Below, piece by piece: positions 1 through 7,593 of a stretch of 64,000 nt of DNA (positions are counted from its first letter, which is position 1; the number at the start of each line of letters is the position of its first letter). Where the stretch lies: positions 9,143 through 73,142 of the forward strand of contig URKR01000010.1 in assembly GCA_900548355.1 (NCBI GenBank), in the 5' to 3' direction. The notes below the pieces were generated by a model. That model saw nothing but the letters and a program-made list of their open reading frames with translations. It searched no databases and had not been told where the DNA came from. This stretch comes from an uncultured Oscillospiraceae bacterium (GTDB lineage: Bacteria; Bacillota; Clostridia; Oscillospirales; Ruminococcaceae). A program made the position numbers and the translations under genes.

Positions 1-208
1 CCTGCTTGCGACCGTGCAGATGCCCTCGGGCTTCCCGGTTGCAACGGTCGCACTCAACGGCGCGAAGAACGCGGCTTATCTGGCCGTGGCGATCCTGGCT
101 GTGTATGACGAAGAACTGGCCGAAAAACTCACCGCTTTCCGCGCCGACACCGCCGCGGCTATCGCCAAGAAGGACGCCGCCATCGCCGCCGAAGCCGCCG
201 CGCTGTAA
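1..208 (+). CDS. purE: PurE, N5-CAIR mutase, 3' part only
   Basis: The last 68 codons of PurE, which moves the carboxyl group of N5-CAIR to give CAIR in purine synthesis; the 5' part lies outside the window and the reading frame opens at base 2. The visible segment carries the family hallmark MPSGFPVATVALNGAKNA, followed by the C-terminal helix that packs the octamer. The tail after it is rich in Ala and Lys. It is the first visible gene of a ten-gene pur operon. Identification is firm although catalytic residues nearer the N-terminus cannot be checked. Confidence 0.9.
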   Translation, partial: LLATVQMPSGFPVATVALNGAKNAAYLAVAILAVYDEELAEKLTAFRADTAAAIAKKDAAIAAEAAAL

Positions 209-251
209 GCCCTTTTCCCCAAAGATTTTTTGCCAAAACCGGCGCGCTGTC

Positions 252-280
252 TTGCGCCGCAGCGGCAAAAACGATACAAT
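252..280 (+). promoter_or_regulatory. Candidate internal promoter ahead of purC
   Basis: TTGCGC (252-257), a 17-bp spacer and TACAAT (275-280) lie in the 133-bp gap between purE and purC. The -35 is weak and the -10 is good. It could boost the distal pur genes, but the main operon promoter should lie upstream of the window. Confidence 0.4.
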
Positions 281-341
281 AGAAGAAAGAAGAAACTGCG
301 GCCCAGCGCCGCGCTCACCGCACAAGAAAAGGAGATTTATC

Positions 342-1055
342 ATGGACGTCAAGATTCTCGATCAGATGTACGAAGGCAAGGCCAAGCAGGTTTTCGCGAC
401 GAGCGATCCCGCCATCGTCATGGTTCACTACAAGGACGACGCGACCGCCGGCGACGGCGAGAAGAAGGGCACCATCCGTGACAAGGGCATTGTGAACAAC
501 AAGCTGTCCAACGCGCTGATGCAGAAGCTGGAAAAAGAAGGCGTCCCGACGCACTATGTCGAGGAGCTCAACGACCGCGACACCCTCGTCAAGAAGGTCG
601 AGATCGTCCCGCTCGAGGTCATCATCCGCAACGTTGCGGCCGGCCATTTCAGCCTTCGCATGGGCGTGCCCGAAGGCACCCCGTTCAAGACCCCGATCCT
701 TGAGTTCAGCTACAAAAACGACGATCTGCACGACCCGTTCATCAACCACTACTACGCCCTCGCGCTCGACCTGGCCACCCAGGAAGAGATCGATACGATC
801 ACCGAGTATGCTTTCAAGGTCAACGAGGTGCTCAAGAAGATCCTGCTTGATGCGAACATTCGCCTGATCGACTTCAAGCTTGAGTTTGGCCGCCTGGCTG
901 ACGGCACCATCATCCTGGCTGACGAGATCAGCCCCGATACCTGCCGGTTCTGGGATGCAACGACCGGCGCCCACCTGGACAAGGACCTGTTCCGCCGCGA
1001 TATGGGCGGCGAGGCCGACGCCTACCAGGAAGTCATGAAGCGGCTGCTGGGCTGA
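342..1055 (+). CDS. purC: SAICAR synthetase PurC
   Basis: 237-aa phosphoribosylaminoimidazole-succinocarboxamide synthase, which joins CAIR and aspartate with ATP in the cytoplasm; the length is usual for the bacterial family. The N-terminal YEGKAKQVF is the ATP-binding beta-strand motif of SAICAR synthetases. The central RNVAAGHFSLRMGVPEG and the C-terminal LADEISPDTCRFWD are signature blocks. The ATG at 342 was chosen because AAAAGGAGA sits 6-8 bases upstream; the frame stays open far upstream but that part is not PurC-like. It follows purE by 133 bp and precedes purF by 44 bp. Confidence 0.97.
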   Translation: MDVKILDQMYEGKAKQVFATSDPAIVMVHYKDDATAGDGEKKGTIRDKGIVNNKLSNALMQKLEKEGVPTHYVEELNDRDTLVKKVEIVPLEVIIRNVAAGHFSLRMGVPEGTPFKTPILEFSYKNDDLHDPFINHYYALALDLATQEEIDTITEYAFKVNEVLKKILLDANIRLIDFKLEFGRLADGTIILADEISPDTCRFWDATTGAHLDKDLFRRDMGGEADAYQEVMKRLLG

Positions 1056-1099
1056 GGTTTTGCCATCAATTTGCAAACAACGGAGAAAACAGAAATACC

Positions 1100-2572
1100 A
1101 TGAGCGATATGATCCGCAATGCCGGCGGCCTGCACGAGGAGTGCGGCGTTTTCGGCATCTATGATTCCACCGGGCAGACCGATATGGTCAGCGCGGTGTA
1201 CAGCGCGCTGTATGCGCTGCAGCACCGCGGCCAGGAAAGCTGCGGCATGGCGCTGAATGTGGACGGCGTGCTTTCCGGCCACCGGGACCTTGGGCTGGTG
1301 AGCGAGGTGTTCACCAAGCGGGTGCTGGAAGACCTGCCCAAAGGCGCAAAGATGGCTACCGGCCATGTACGGTACGCAACCTCCGGCCTGCGCAGCCGTT
1401 CCAACGCCCAGCCGATGGTGCTGCACCACTGCAAAGGCGCGATGGCTGTCTGCCACAACGGCAACCTGACCAACGCCGCCCGGCTGCGCCATAAGCTTGA
1501 GATGAGCGGTTCGATCTTCCACGGCAGTTCGGATACCGAGGTCATCGGCTATCTGCTGACCCAGAACCGGCTGGTTTCGCCTGATATTGAAACAGCCGTC
1601 TGCCGTACAATGGAACAGATCGAAGGCGCGTACAGCCTGGTCATCATGACCCACACCAAACTGATCGCCGCGCGTGACCCGCACGGGTTCCGGCCGCTGT
1701 GCGTCGGCGCCCTGCCCGACGGCGCAGGCTTTGCTTTTGCCTCGGAATCCTGCGCGCTGGACGCCGTGGGCGCCAAGATGCTGCGCGATATCGACCCCGG
1801 TGAGATCGTCGTTGTTGACCGCAACGGCATGCGCAGCATCCGCACCCACTGCGGCACCGCGCCGCACACGCTGTGCGTGTTTGAGTATATCTACTTTGCC
1901 CGGCCGGATTCGGTCATTGAGGGCACCTGTGTGCATGAGGCCCGGCTGCAGGCCGGCCGCTTCCTTGCGCAGGAGCACCCGGTCGAGGCCGACGTCGTCA
2001 TCGGCGCGCCGGATTCGGGGCTTGACGCCGCGCTCGGCTTTGCGCAGGAGAGCGGCATTCCTTACGGCGTCGGGTTCATCAAAAACAAGTATGTCGGCCG
2101 GACGTTTATCCAGGGCAGCCAGGCCCAGCGCGAGAGCAGCGTGCGGATCAAGCTCAACGCGATCTCGGCCACGGTGGCCGGCAAGCGTGTTGTGCTGGTG
2201 GACGATTCGATTGTGCGCGGCACAACCAGCGCCCGCACCATCAAACTGCTGCGGGAGGCCGGCGCCAAAGAGGTACATTACCGCATTTCGAGCCCGCCGT
2301 TCACCCACCCGTGCTATTTCGGCACCGACATCCCCGACCAGAAGCTGCTGATTGCCACCGGCCACACGGTGGAGGAGATCAACAAGATCATCGGTTCGGA
2401 CACGCTGGGATATTTAAGCGTCGAGCATGTGCAGCAGCTGGCCCCCGCCAGCAAATGCCGGTACTGCACCGGCTGCTTTACCGGGCAGTACCCGGTGGCC
2501 CCGCCGACCGAGACGATGGAGAGCGTGTATGATCGGCCGCTGAGCCAGTCCAACAAAAACAAAAAACTGTAA
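1100..2572 (+). CDS. purF: Amidophosphoribosyltransferase PurF
   Basis: 490-aa glutamine PRPP amidotransferase, the committed step of purine synthesis (PRPP plus glutamine to phosphoribosylamine). It is the Bacillus-type enzyme: a 14-residue propeptide ends at HEE and cleavage would expose Cys15 of ECGVFGIYD as the N-terminal nucleophile of the Ntn glutaminase domain. The PRPP loop is VVLVDDSIVRGTTSART. Four cysteines that could ligate a 4Fe-4S cluster are visible (TLCVFEY, HPCYFGTD and the pair in CRYCTGC). An oxygen-sensitive cluster fits an anaerobe. Known members are inhibited by AMP/GMP. Confidence 0.97.
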   Translation: MSDMIRNAGGLHEECGVFGIYDSTGQTDMVSAVYSALYALQHRGQESCGMALNVDGVLSGHRDLGLVSEVFTKRVLEDLPKGAKMATGHVRYATSGLRSRSNAQPMVLHHCKGAMAVCHNGNLTNAARLRHKLEMSGSIFHGSSDTEVIGYLLTQNRLVSPDIETAVCRTMEQIEGAYSLVIMTHTKLIAARDPHGFRPLCVGALPDGAGFAFASESCALDAVGAKMLRDIDPGEIVVVDRNGMRSIRTHCGTAPHTLCVFEYIYFARPDSVIEGTCVHEARLQAGRFLAQEHPVEADVVIGAPDSGLDAALGFAQESGIPYGVGFIKNKYVGRTFIQGSQAQRESSVRIKLNAISATVAGKRVVLVDDSIVRGTTSARTIKLLREAGAKEVHYRISSPPFTHPCYFGTDIPDQKLLIATGHTVEEINKIIGSDTLGYLSVEHVQQLAPASKCRYCTGCFTGQYPVAPPTETMESVYDRPLSQSNKNKKL

Positions 2573-2610
2573 ACCGATATTGACCCAACACAAAAGGAGC
2601 GGACGACCCT

Positions 2611-3651
2611 ATGGAGAAGAGCTATTCGGAAAGCTACGCCGCCGCCGGCGTTGACATTACCGCCGGCTATGAGGCCGTGCGGCTGATGAAGCAGTATGTG
2701 GCGCGCACGATGAACGCGCAGTGCATCGGCGGGCTGGGCGGCTTCGGAGGCCTGTTTGAGCTGGATTGCACCGATATGCCCCACCCGGTGCTGATTTCGG
2801 GCACCGACGGTGTGGGCACCAAGCTGCGCATCGCCCAGATCCTCGACAAGCATGATACGATCGGCATCGACTGCGTCGCGATGTGCGTCAACGATGTCGT
2901 CTGCGCCGGGGCCAAGCCGCTGGTGTTCCTTGACTACATTGCCTGCGGCAAGAACATTCCTGAAAAGATTGCCGAGATCGTCAAAGGCGTGGCCGAAGGC
3001 TGCGTGCAGGCCGGTTGCTCGCTGGTCGGCGGCGAAACGGCCGAGCACCCCGGCGTGATGGCTGAGGACGACTACGACCTGGCCGGCTTCACCGTCGGCG
3101 CAGTGGACAAGAGCAAGATCCTTGACAATTCGACGATGCAGCCCGGCGATGTGATCATCGCGCTGCCCTCGACCGGCGTACACTCGAACGGTTTCTCGCT
3201 CGTGCGCAAGGTTTTCGATATTGAGAACCACCCCGAGGTGCTGAACCGCCATTATGACGAGCTCGGCATGACTTTGGGCGAAGCGCTGCTGGCCCCGACC
3301 CGCATCTATGTCAAGCCGGTGCTGGCTGTGATGAAGCAGATCACGGTCAAGGGCGTCTCCCACATCACGGGCGGCGGCTTTTATGAGAACATCCCCCGCA
3401 GCCTGAAGGCCGGCTGCTGCGCCCGCATCGCCAAAGCCGACGTGCGCACCCCGGCGCTGTTCGACCTGCTGGCGAAGGAAGGCGGCATCCCTGAGCATGA
3501 TATGTTCAACACCTTCAACATGGGCGTCGGCATGGTGCTGACCGTCGCGGCCGAGGACGCCGACAAGGCGATTGAAATCCTCAAGGCCCACGGCGAGGAC
3601 GCCTACCGCCTTGGCGTAATTGCCGAGGGCGAAGGGGTGGAACTGGTATGA
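2611..3651 (+). CDS. purM: AIR synthetase PurM
   Basis: 346-aa phosphoribosylformylglycinamidine cyclo-ligase, closing the imidazole ring of FGAM with ATP. It shows the PurM-superfamily glycine-rich block LISGTDGVGTKLRIAQ, the metal/ATP region CVAMCVNDVVCAGAKP, LVGGETAEHPGVM and the C-terminal HITGGGFYENIPRSL. Length is usual for the family. AAAGGAG lies about 12 bases before the ATG. The stop codon overlaps the purN start by four bases (ATGA), indicating translational coupling. Confidence 0.97.
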   Translation: MEKSYSESYAAAGVDITAGYEAVRLMKQYVARTMNAQCIGGLGGFGGLFELDCTDMPHPVLISGTDGVGTKLRIAQILDKHDTIGIDCVAMCVNDVVCAGAKPLVFLDYIACGKNIPEKIAEIVKGVAEGCVQAGCSLVGGETAEHPGVMAEDDYDLAGFTVGAVDKSKILDNSTMQPGDVIIALPSTGVHSNGFSLVRKVFDIENHPEVLNRHYDELGMTLGEALLAPTRIYVKPVLAVMKQITVKGVSHITGGGFYENIPRSLKAGCCARIAKADVRTPALFDLLAKEGGIPEHDMFNTFNMGVGMVLTVAAEDADKAIEILKAHGEDAYRLGVIAEGEGVELV

Positions 3652-4241
3652 AGCGGATCGCGGTGCTGGTTTCCGGCGGGGGAACCAACTTACAGGCTAT
3701 TTTGGAGAGCGAACGCCGCGGTGAAAACCCGAACGGCCAGGTCGTGCTGGTGGTGGCGAGCAAACCCGGCGTCTATGCGCTGACCAGGGCCGAAAACTTT
3801 GGGGTCAAGACGGCGGTGGTGCCCCGCAAAAACTTTGCGAAGAGCGAGGATTTTGACGCGGCGCTGCTTGATGTTTTGCGTGAAAACGCGATCGACCTTG
3901 TGGTGCTGGCCGGCTTTTTGAGCGTGCTGGGGCCGAGTGTGATCGAAGCCTACCCCAACCGCATTTTGAACGTCCACCCGAGCTTAATCCCGAGCTTTTG
4001 CGGCCCGGGGTTCTACGGGCTGCGGGTACATGAGGCGGCGCTGGCGCGCGGAGTGAAAGTGACCGGCGCGACGGTGCATTTTGTGAACGAGGAGTGCGAC
4101 GGCGGGCCGATCCTGCTGCAAAAGGCCGTGGCCGTACAGCCCGGCGATACCCCCGAAACCCTGCAAAAGCGGGTGATGGTGGAGGCCGAATGGGAACTTT
4201 TGCCCCGCGCCATCGCGCTTGTGTGTAACGAGGAGGTTTGA
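3648..4241 (+). CDS. purN: GAR transformylase PurN
   Basis: 197-aa 10-formyl-THF-dependent glycinamide ribonucleotide formyltransferase. The N-terminal VLVSGGGTNLQAIL is the phosphate-binding loop. The catalytic Asn-His pair is in RILNVHPSLIPSF, and the conserved Asp in HFVNEECDGGPIL. It is the folate-dependent PurN type, not ATP-grasp PurT. The start overlaps purM by four bases, and GAAGGGG within purM serves as ribosome site. Length matches the family. Confidence 0.96.
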   Translation: MKRIAVLVSGGGTNLQAILESERRGENPNGQVVLVVASKPGVYALTRAENFGVKTAVVPRKNFAKSEDFDAALLDVLRENAIDLVVLAGFLSVLGPSVIEAYPNRILNVHPSLIPSFCGPGFYGLRVHEAALARGVKVTGATVHFVNEECDGGPILLQKAVAVQPGDTPETLQKRVMVEAEWELLPRAIALVCNEEV

Positions 4242-4246
4242 ATCGT

Positions 4247-4990
4247 ATGAAGAAGAATCTCTACAAGTATCTTTCCGGCAACGAATACCCCGGCCGCGGC
4301 ATCTGCATCGGCCTTTCGCCGGACGGCAACCGCGCGCTGATCGGTTACTGGATCATGGGCCGCAGCGCCAACAGCCGCAACCGCGTGTTTGAGGCCTACC
4401 CCGAGCGCGGCGGCATCCGCACCGTCGCGGCCGACCCGGCCAAGATGGAGGACCCGCACCTGATTATCTACAATCCCGTCCTGACGCTGGGCGACACGAC
4501 GATTGTGACCAACGGCGACCAGACCGACACGATCTACAACTTTATCCGGGATGGGCTCTACCCCGGCTACAGCTTTGAGGCCGCGCTGGCCACCCGCACC
4601 TTTGAGGACGACGCGCCGAACTTCACCCCGCGCATTTCGGGCATTGTGGATATGCGGCTGGGCGGCTACAAGCTGAGCATCCTGAAGAGCTGTGAGGGCA
4701 ACGACGACAGCGTACAGCGCCAGACCTTCGACTACCCGCAGCCGATCGCCGGCGAGGGGCACCTGATCACGACCTACCAGAAAAACGGCAACCCGATCCC
4801 GAGCTTTGCGGGCGAACCGATGCGGGTGACCCTGGATGAGAACGACCCCGAAGAGTTTGCCGGCAAACTGTGGGAAGCCCTGAACCCCGACAACAAGGTC
4901 AGCCTGTTTGTGCGCGGCATTGAGCTGGGCACCGGTGACTATGAGGACACGATTCTGAACAAATACAACACGGTGGAGGGCCAGAGATGA
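4247..4990 (+). CDS. IMP cyclohydrolase, PurO-like stand-alone enzyme
   Basis: 247-aa protein of the IMP-cyclohydrolase-like (PurO) family, proposed to close FAICAR to IMP, the last step of the pathway. The N-terminus resembles archaeal-type PurO: GNEYPGRGICIGLSPDG, GYWIMGRSANSRNRVF (Arg/Ser/Asn-rich active-site strand) and NPVLTLGDTTIVTNGDQTD. A TTG at 4238 would lengthen it by three residues, but AGGAGG at 4231-4236 is well placed only for the ATG at 4247. It overlaps the next gene by four bases, and that gene encodes only the transformylase half of PurH, so the pair replaces bifunctional PurH. Family assignment is from motifs seen by eye. Confidence 0.85.
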   Translation: MKKNLYKYLSGNEYPGRGICIGLSPDGNRALIGYWIMGRSANSRNRVFEAYPERGGIRTVAADPAKMEDPHLIIYNPVLTLGDTTIVTNGDQTDTIYNFIRDGLYPGYSFEAALATRTFEDDAPNFTPRISGIVDMRLGGYKLSILKSCEGNDDSVQRQTFDYPQPIAGEGHLITTYQKNGNPIPSFAGEPMRVTLDENDPEEFAGKLWEALNPDNKVSLFVRGIELGTGDYEDTILNKYNTVEGQR

Positions 4991-6168
4991 ACGAATTCCA
5001 ACTGAAATACGGCACCAACCCCAACCAGAAACCGGCCCGCATCTTTATGGCGGACGGCAGCGAGCTGCCGGTCACCATTTTGAACGGCAAGCCGGGGTAC
5101 ATCAACTTCCTCGACGCCTTCAACAGCTACCAGCTTGTCAAAGACCTGCGCGCCGCGCTCGGTCTGCCGGCCGCTGCGAGCTTCAAACACGTCTCCCCCG
5201 CCGGCGCGGCCGTCGGTCTGCCGCTGGACGAGACGCTGCGCCGGATGTACCACATTGATCTTTCGGCCGAGCTTTCCCCGCTGGCCTGCGCCTACGCCCG
5301 CGCCCGCGGCGCCGACCGGATGTCGAGCTTCGGCGACTGGATCGCACTGTCCGACGTCTGCGACCTGGCCACCGCCAAGCTGATCCAGCACGAGGTCAGC
5401 GACGGCATCATCGCGCCCGGGTATGACGAGGACGCGCTTGCCGTGCTGAAATCAAAGAAGAAGGGCAACTACAACATTGTTGCAATCGACCCCGATTACA
5501 CCCCCGCCCCGCTCGAGCGGCGCACCGTCTACGGCGTGACCTTTGAGCAGGGCCGGCAGGATCTGGCGATCACGGCTGATACGATGCTCACGAACATCGT
5601 GACCAAAAACAAGACCCTGACCGAGGAGCAGAAGCGGGATCTCGTCATGAGCCTGATCGTGCTCAAGTACACCCAGTCCAACAGCGTCTGCTATGTGCAG
5701 GGCGGCCAGACGATCGGCGTTGGCGCCGGGCAGCAGAGCCGCATCCACTGCACCCGCCTGGCCGGCCAGAAGGCCGACAACTGGCAGCTGCGCCATATGC
5801 CGAAGGTGCTTGATCTGCCCTTCCGCGACGATGTGACCAAGCCCAACCGCGACAACGCAATCGACGTTTACATCGGCGATACGCCGGAGGATGTGATCGG
5901 CGACGACGTCTGGGCCGAAACCTTCACCGAGCAGCCCGCCCCGCTCACGGCCGAAGAGAAGGCCGCCTGGCTGGGCCAGGTGACCGGGGTATCGCTTGGC
6001 AGCGACGCCTTCTTCCCGTTTGGCGACAACATCGAGCGCGCGCGCCGCAGCGGCGTGACCGCGATCGTGCAGCCCGGCGGTTCGATCCGCGACCAGCAGG
6101 TCATCGATACCTGCGACAAGTACGGCATCGCGATGGCGTTCTGTGGCATCCGGCTGTTCCACCATTGA
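4987..6168 (+). CDS. purH: AICAR transformylase, C-terminal half of PurH alone
   Basis: 393-aa phosphoribosylaminoimidazolecarboxamide formyltransferase, adding a formyl group from 10-formyl-THF to AICAR. It contains only the AICARFT domain: the Lys-His catalytic pair in ASFKHVSPAGAA, then SNSVCYVQGGQTIGVGAGQQ, FFPFGDNIERARRSGVTAI and the C-terminal GIAMAFCGIRLFHH. Full PurH is about 510-530 aa, with an N-terminal cyclohydrolase domain (MGS-like) that is missing here. That activity is supplied by the upstream PurO-like gene, to which it is coupled by an ATGA overlap. GGAGGGC precedes the ATG. Confidence 0.93.
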   Translation: MNEFQLKYGTNPNQKPARIFMADGSELPVTILNGKPGYINFLDAFNSYQLVKDLRAALGLPAAASFKHVSPAGAAVGLPLDETLRRMYHIDLSAELSPLACAYARARGADRMSSFGDWIALSDVCDLATAKLIQHEVSDGIIAPGYDEDALAVLKSKKKGNYNIVAIDPDYTPAPLERRTVYGVTFEQGRQDLAITADTMLTNIVTKNKTLTEEQKRDLVMSLIVLKYTQSNSVCYVQGGQTIGVGAGQQSRIHCTRLAGQKADNWQLRHMPKVLDLPFRDDVTKPNRDNAIDVYIGDTPEDVIGDDVWAETFTEQPAPLTAEEKAAWLGQVTGVSLGSDAFFPFGDNIERARRSGVTAIVQPGGSIRDQQVIDTCDKYGIAMAFCGIRLFHH

Positions 6169-6174
6169 TACGGC

Positions 6175-6224
6175 GGGGAGGAGTTGGGGATGAGAGATTC
6201 CGCATACCCGATTCCTCCCCTTTT
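6175..6224 (+). terminator. Terminator-like hairpin inside the pur operon
   Basis: 6175-6188 pairs with 6207-6220 (14 bp with two G-T pairs, eight perfect G/C-rich pairs at the base), loop 18 nt, followed by TTTT at 6221-6224. It sits in the 122-bp gap between AICARFT and purD and could attenuate purD-purL-purB expression. The run of T is short. Confidence 0.5.
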
Positions 6225-6290
6225 GCTATTGTGAGGAAGGCGGCAAGCGGCGCTTTGCCCCCCTTCCCCTGCGACGAAAAGGAGTTTGCT

Positions 6291-7583
6291 ATGAAGATTC
6301 TGGTCGTCGGCGGCGGCGGACGCGAACACGCGATCATCCGCGCGCTGCAAAAAAGCCCCCTGCACCCGGCTCTTTACTGCGCGCCGGGCAACGGCGGCAT
6401 CGGGTACGACGCGGCCTGCGTCGATATCAAGGCCACCGACGTCGCGGCGATGGTCGCCTATGCGAAGGAGAACGCGATCGACTACGCGGTGGTCGCACAG
6501 GACGACCCGCTGGCCCTTGGCATGGTGGATGCGATGGCCGAGGCCGGCATCCCGTCCTTCGGCCCGAACGCCGCGGCCGCCCGCATTGAGTCGAGCAAGG
6601 TGTTCAGCAAGAATTTGATGAAGAAGTACGGCATCCCGACCGCCGACTATGAAACCTTTGACGACGCCGACGCGGCGCTCGGCTACATCCGCAGCCGCGG
6701 CAAGTACCCGGTCGTCATCAAGGCGGACGGGCTTGCGCTCGGCAAGGGCGTGCTGATCTGTGAGGACGAGGCCGCGGCCGAAGCGGGACTCAAAGAGATT
6801 ATGCTGGACAAAAAATTCGGCGCATCGGGCAACCGGGTGGTGGTCGAGGAATTCCTGACCGGGCCGGAGGTCAGCGTGCTGTCCTTCTGCGACGGCAAGA
6901 CGGTGATCCCGATGGTTTCGAGCATGGATCACAAGCGGGCGCTGGACGGCGACGAAGGGCTGAACACCGGCGGCATGGGCACCGTGGCCCCGAACCCCTA
7001 TTACACGCCGGCCGTGGCCGCCGAATGTATGGAAAAGATTTTCCGCCCCACCGTCGCCGCGATGCAGGCCGAGGGCTGCCCGTTCAAAGGGTGCCTGTAC
7101 TTCGGCCTGATGATCACCCCCGACGGGCCGAAGGTCATTGAGTACAACTGCCGCTTTGGCGACCCCGAGGCCCAGGTGGTGCTGCCGCTGCTGGAAAGCG
7201 ACCTGCTGACCATTATGCAGGCGACGACCGACGGCACGCTGGATAAGACCGAAGTCAAGTTCCGCGACGGCGCGGCCGCCTGCGTGATCCTTGCTTCGGG
7301 CGGGTACCCGCTCGCCTATGAGAAGGGCAAGGAGATCACCGGCCTGACCAACGGCCAGCTGCCCGATATGCCGAATGTGACGGTCTACCACGCCGGCACC
7401 GCCCGCCGGGGCGATGCGCTGGTGACGGCCGGCGGCCGGGTTCTGGGCGTGACCGCAACCGGCTCTACCCTGACGCAAGCGCTGAAAACCGCCTACGCGG
7501 CGGCGGAGCGCATCCATTTTGACGGGGCGCACAAGCGCAGCGACATTGGCCGCCGCGCGCTGGCGGCGCTGCCGAACGAATGA
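6291..7583 (+). CDS. purD: GAR synthetase PurD
   Basis: 430-aa phosphoribosylamine-glycine ligase, an ATP-grasp enzyme joining glycine to phosphoribosylamine. It opens with the dinucleotide-like loop KILVVGGGGREHAII, then GPNAAAARIESSKVFSK, the ATP-grasp lysine block KADGLALGKGV, the GGMGTVAPNPYY loop and the C-terminal YNCRFGDPEAQVV. Start ATG 6291 follows AAAAGGAG by 7 bases; an in-frame extension back to 6165 is not PurD-like. It lies downstream of the internal hairpin and 10 bp ahead of purL. Confidence 0.97.
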   Translation: MKILVVGGGGREHAIIRALQKSPLHPALYCAPGNGGIGYDAACVDIKATDVAAMVAYAKENAIDYAVVAQDDPLALGMVDAMAEAGIPSFGPNAAAARIESSKVFSKNLMKKYGIPTADYETFDDADAALGYIRSRGKYPVVIKADGLALGKGVLICEDEAAAEAGLKEIMLDKKFGASGNRVVVEEFLTGPEVSVLSFCDGKTVIPMVSSMDHKRALDGDEGLNTGGMGTVAPNPYYTPAVAAECMEKIFRPTVAAMQAEGCPFKGCLYFGLMITPDGPKVIEYNCRFGDPEAQVVLPLLESDLLTIMQATTDGTLDKTEVKFRDGAAACVILASGGYPLAYEKGKEITGLTNGQLPDMPNVTVYHAGTARRGDALVTAGGRVLGVTATGSTLTQALKTAYAAAERIHFDGAHKRSDIGRRALAALPNE

Positions 7584-7593
7584 GGAGGTTTTC

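Noticed and set aside
209-341. Purine-responsive riboswitch or PurR box before purC
   Set aside because: No recognisable conserved core or PurBox pair; only a weak short hairpin and a candidate promoter.
1022-2365. Minus-strand frame of 447 codons opposite purF
   Set aside because: Shadow frame with no domain; purF on the plus strand has all catalytic residues.
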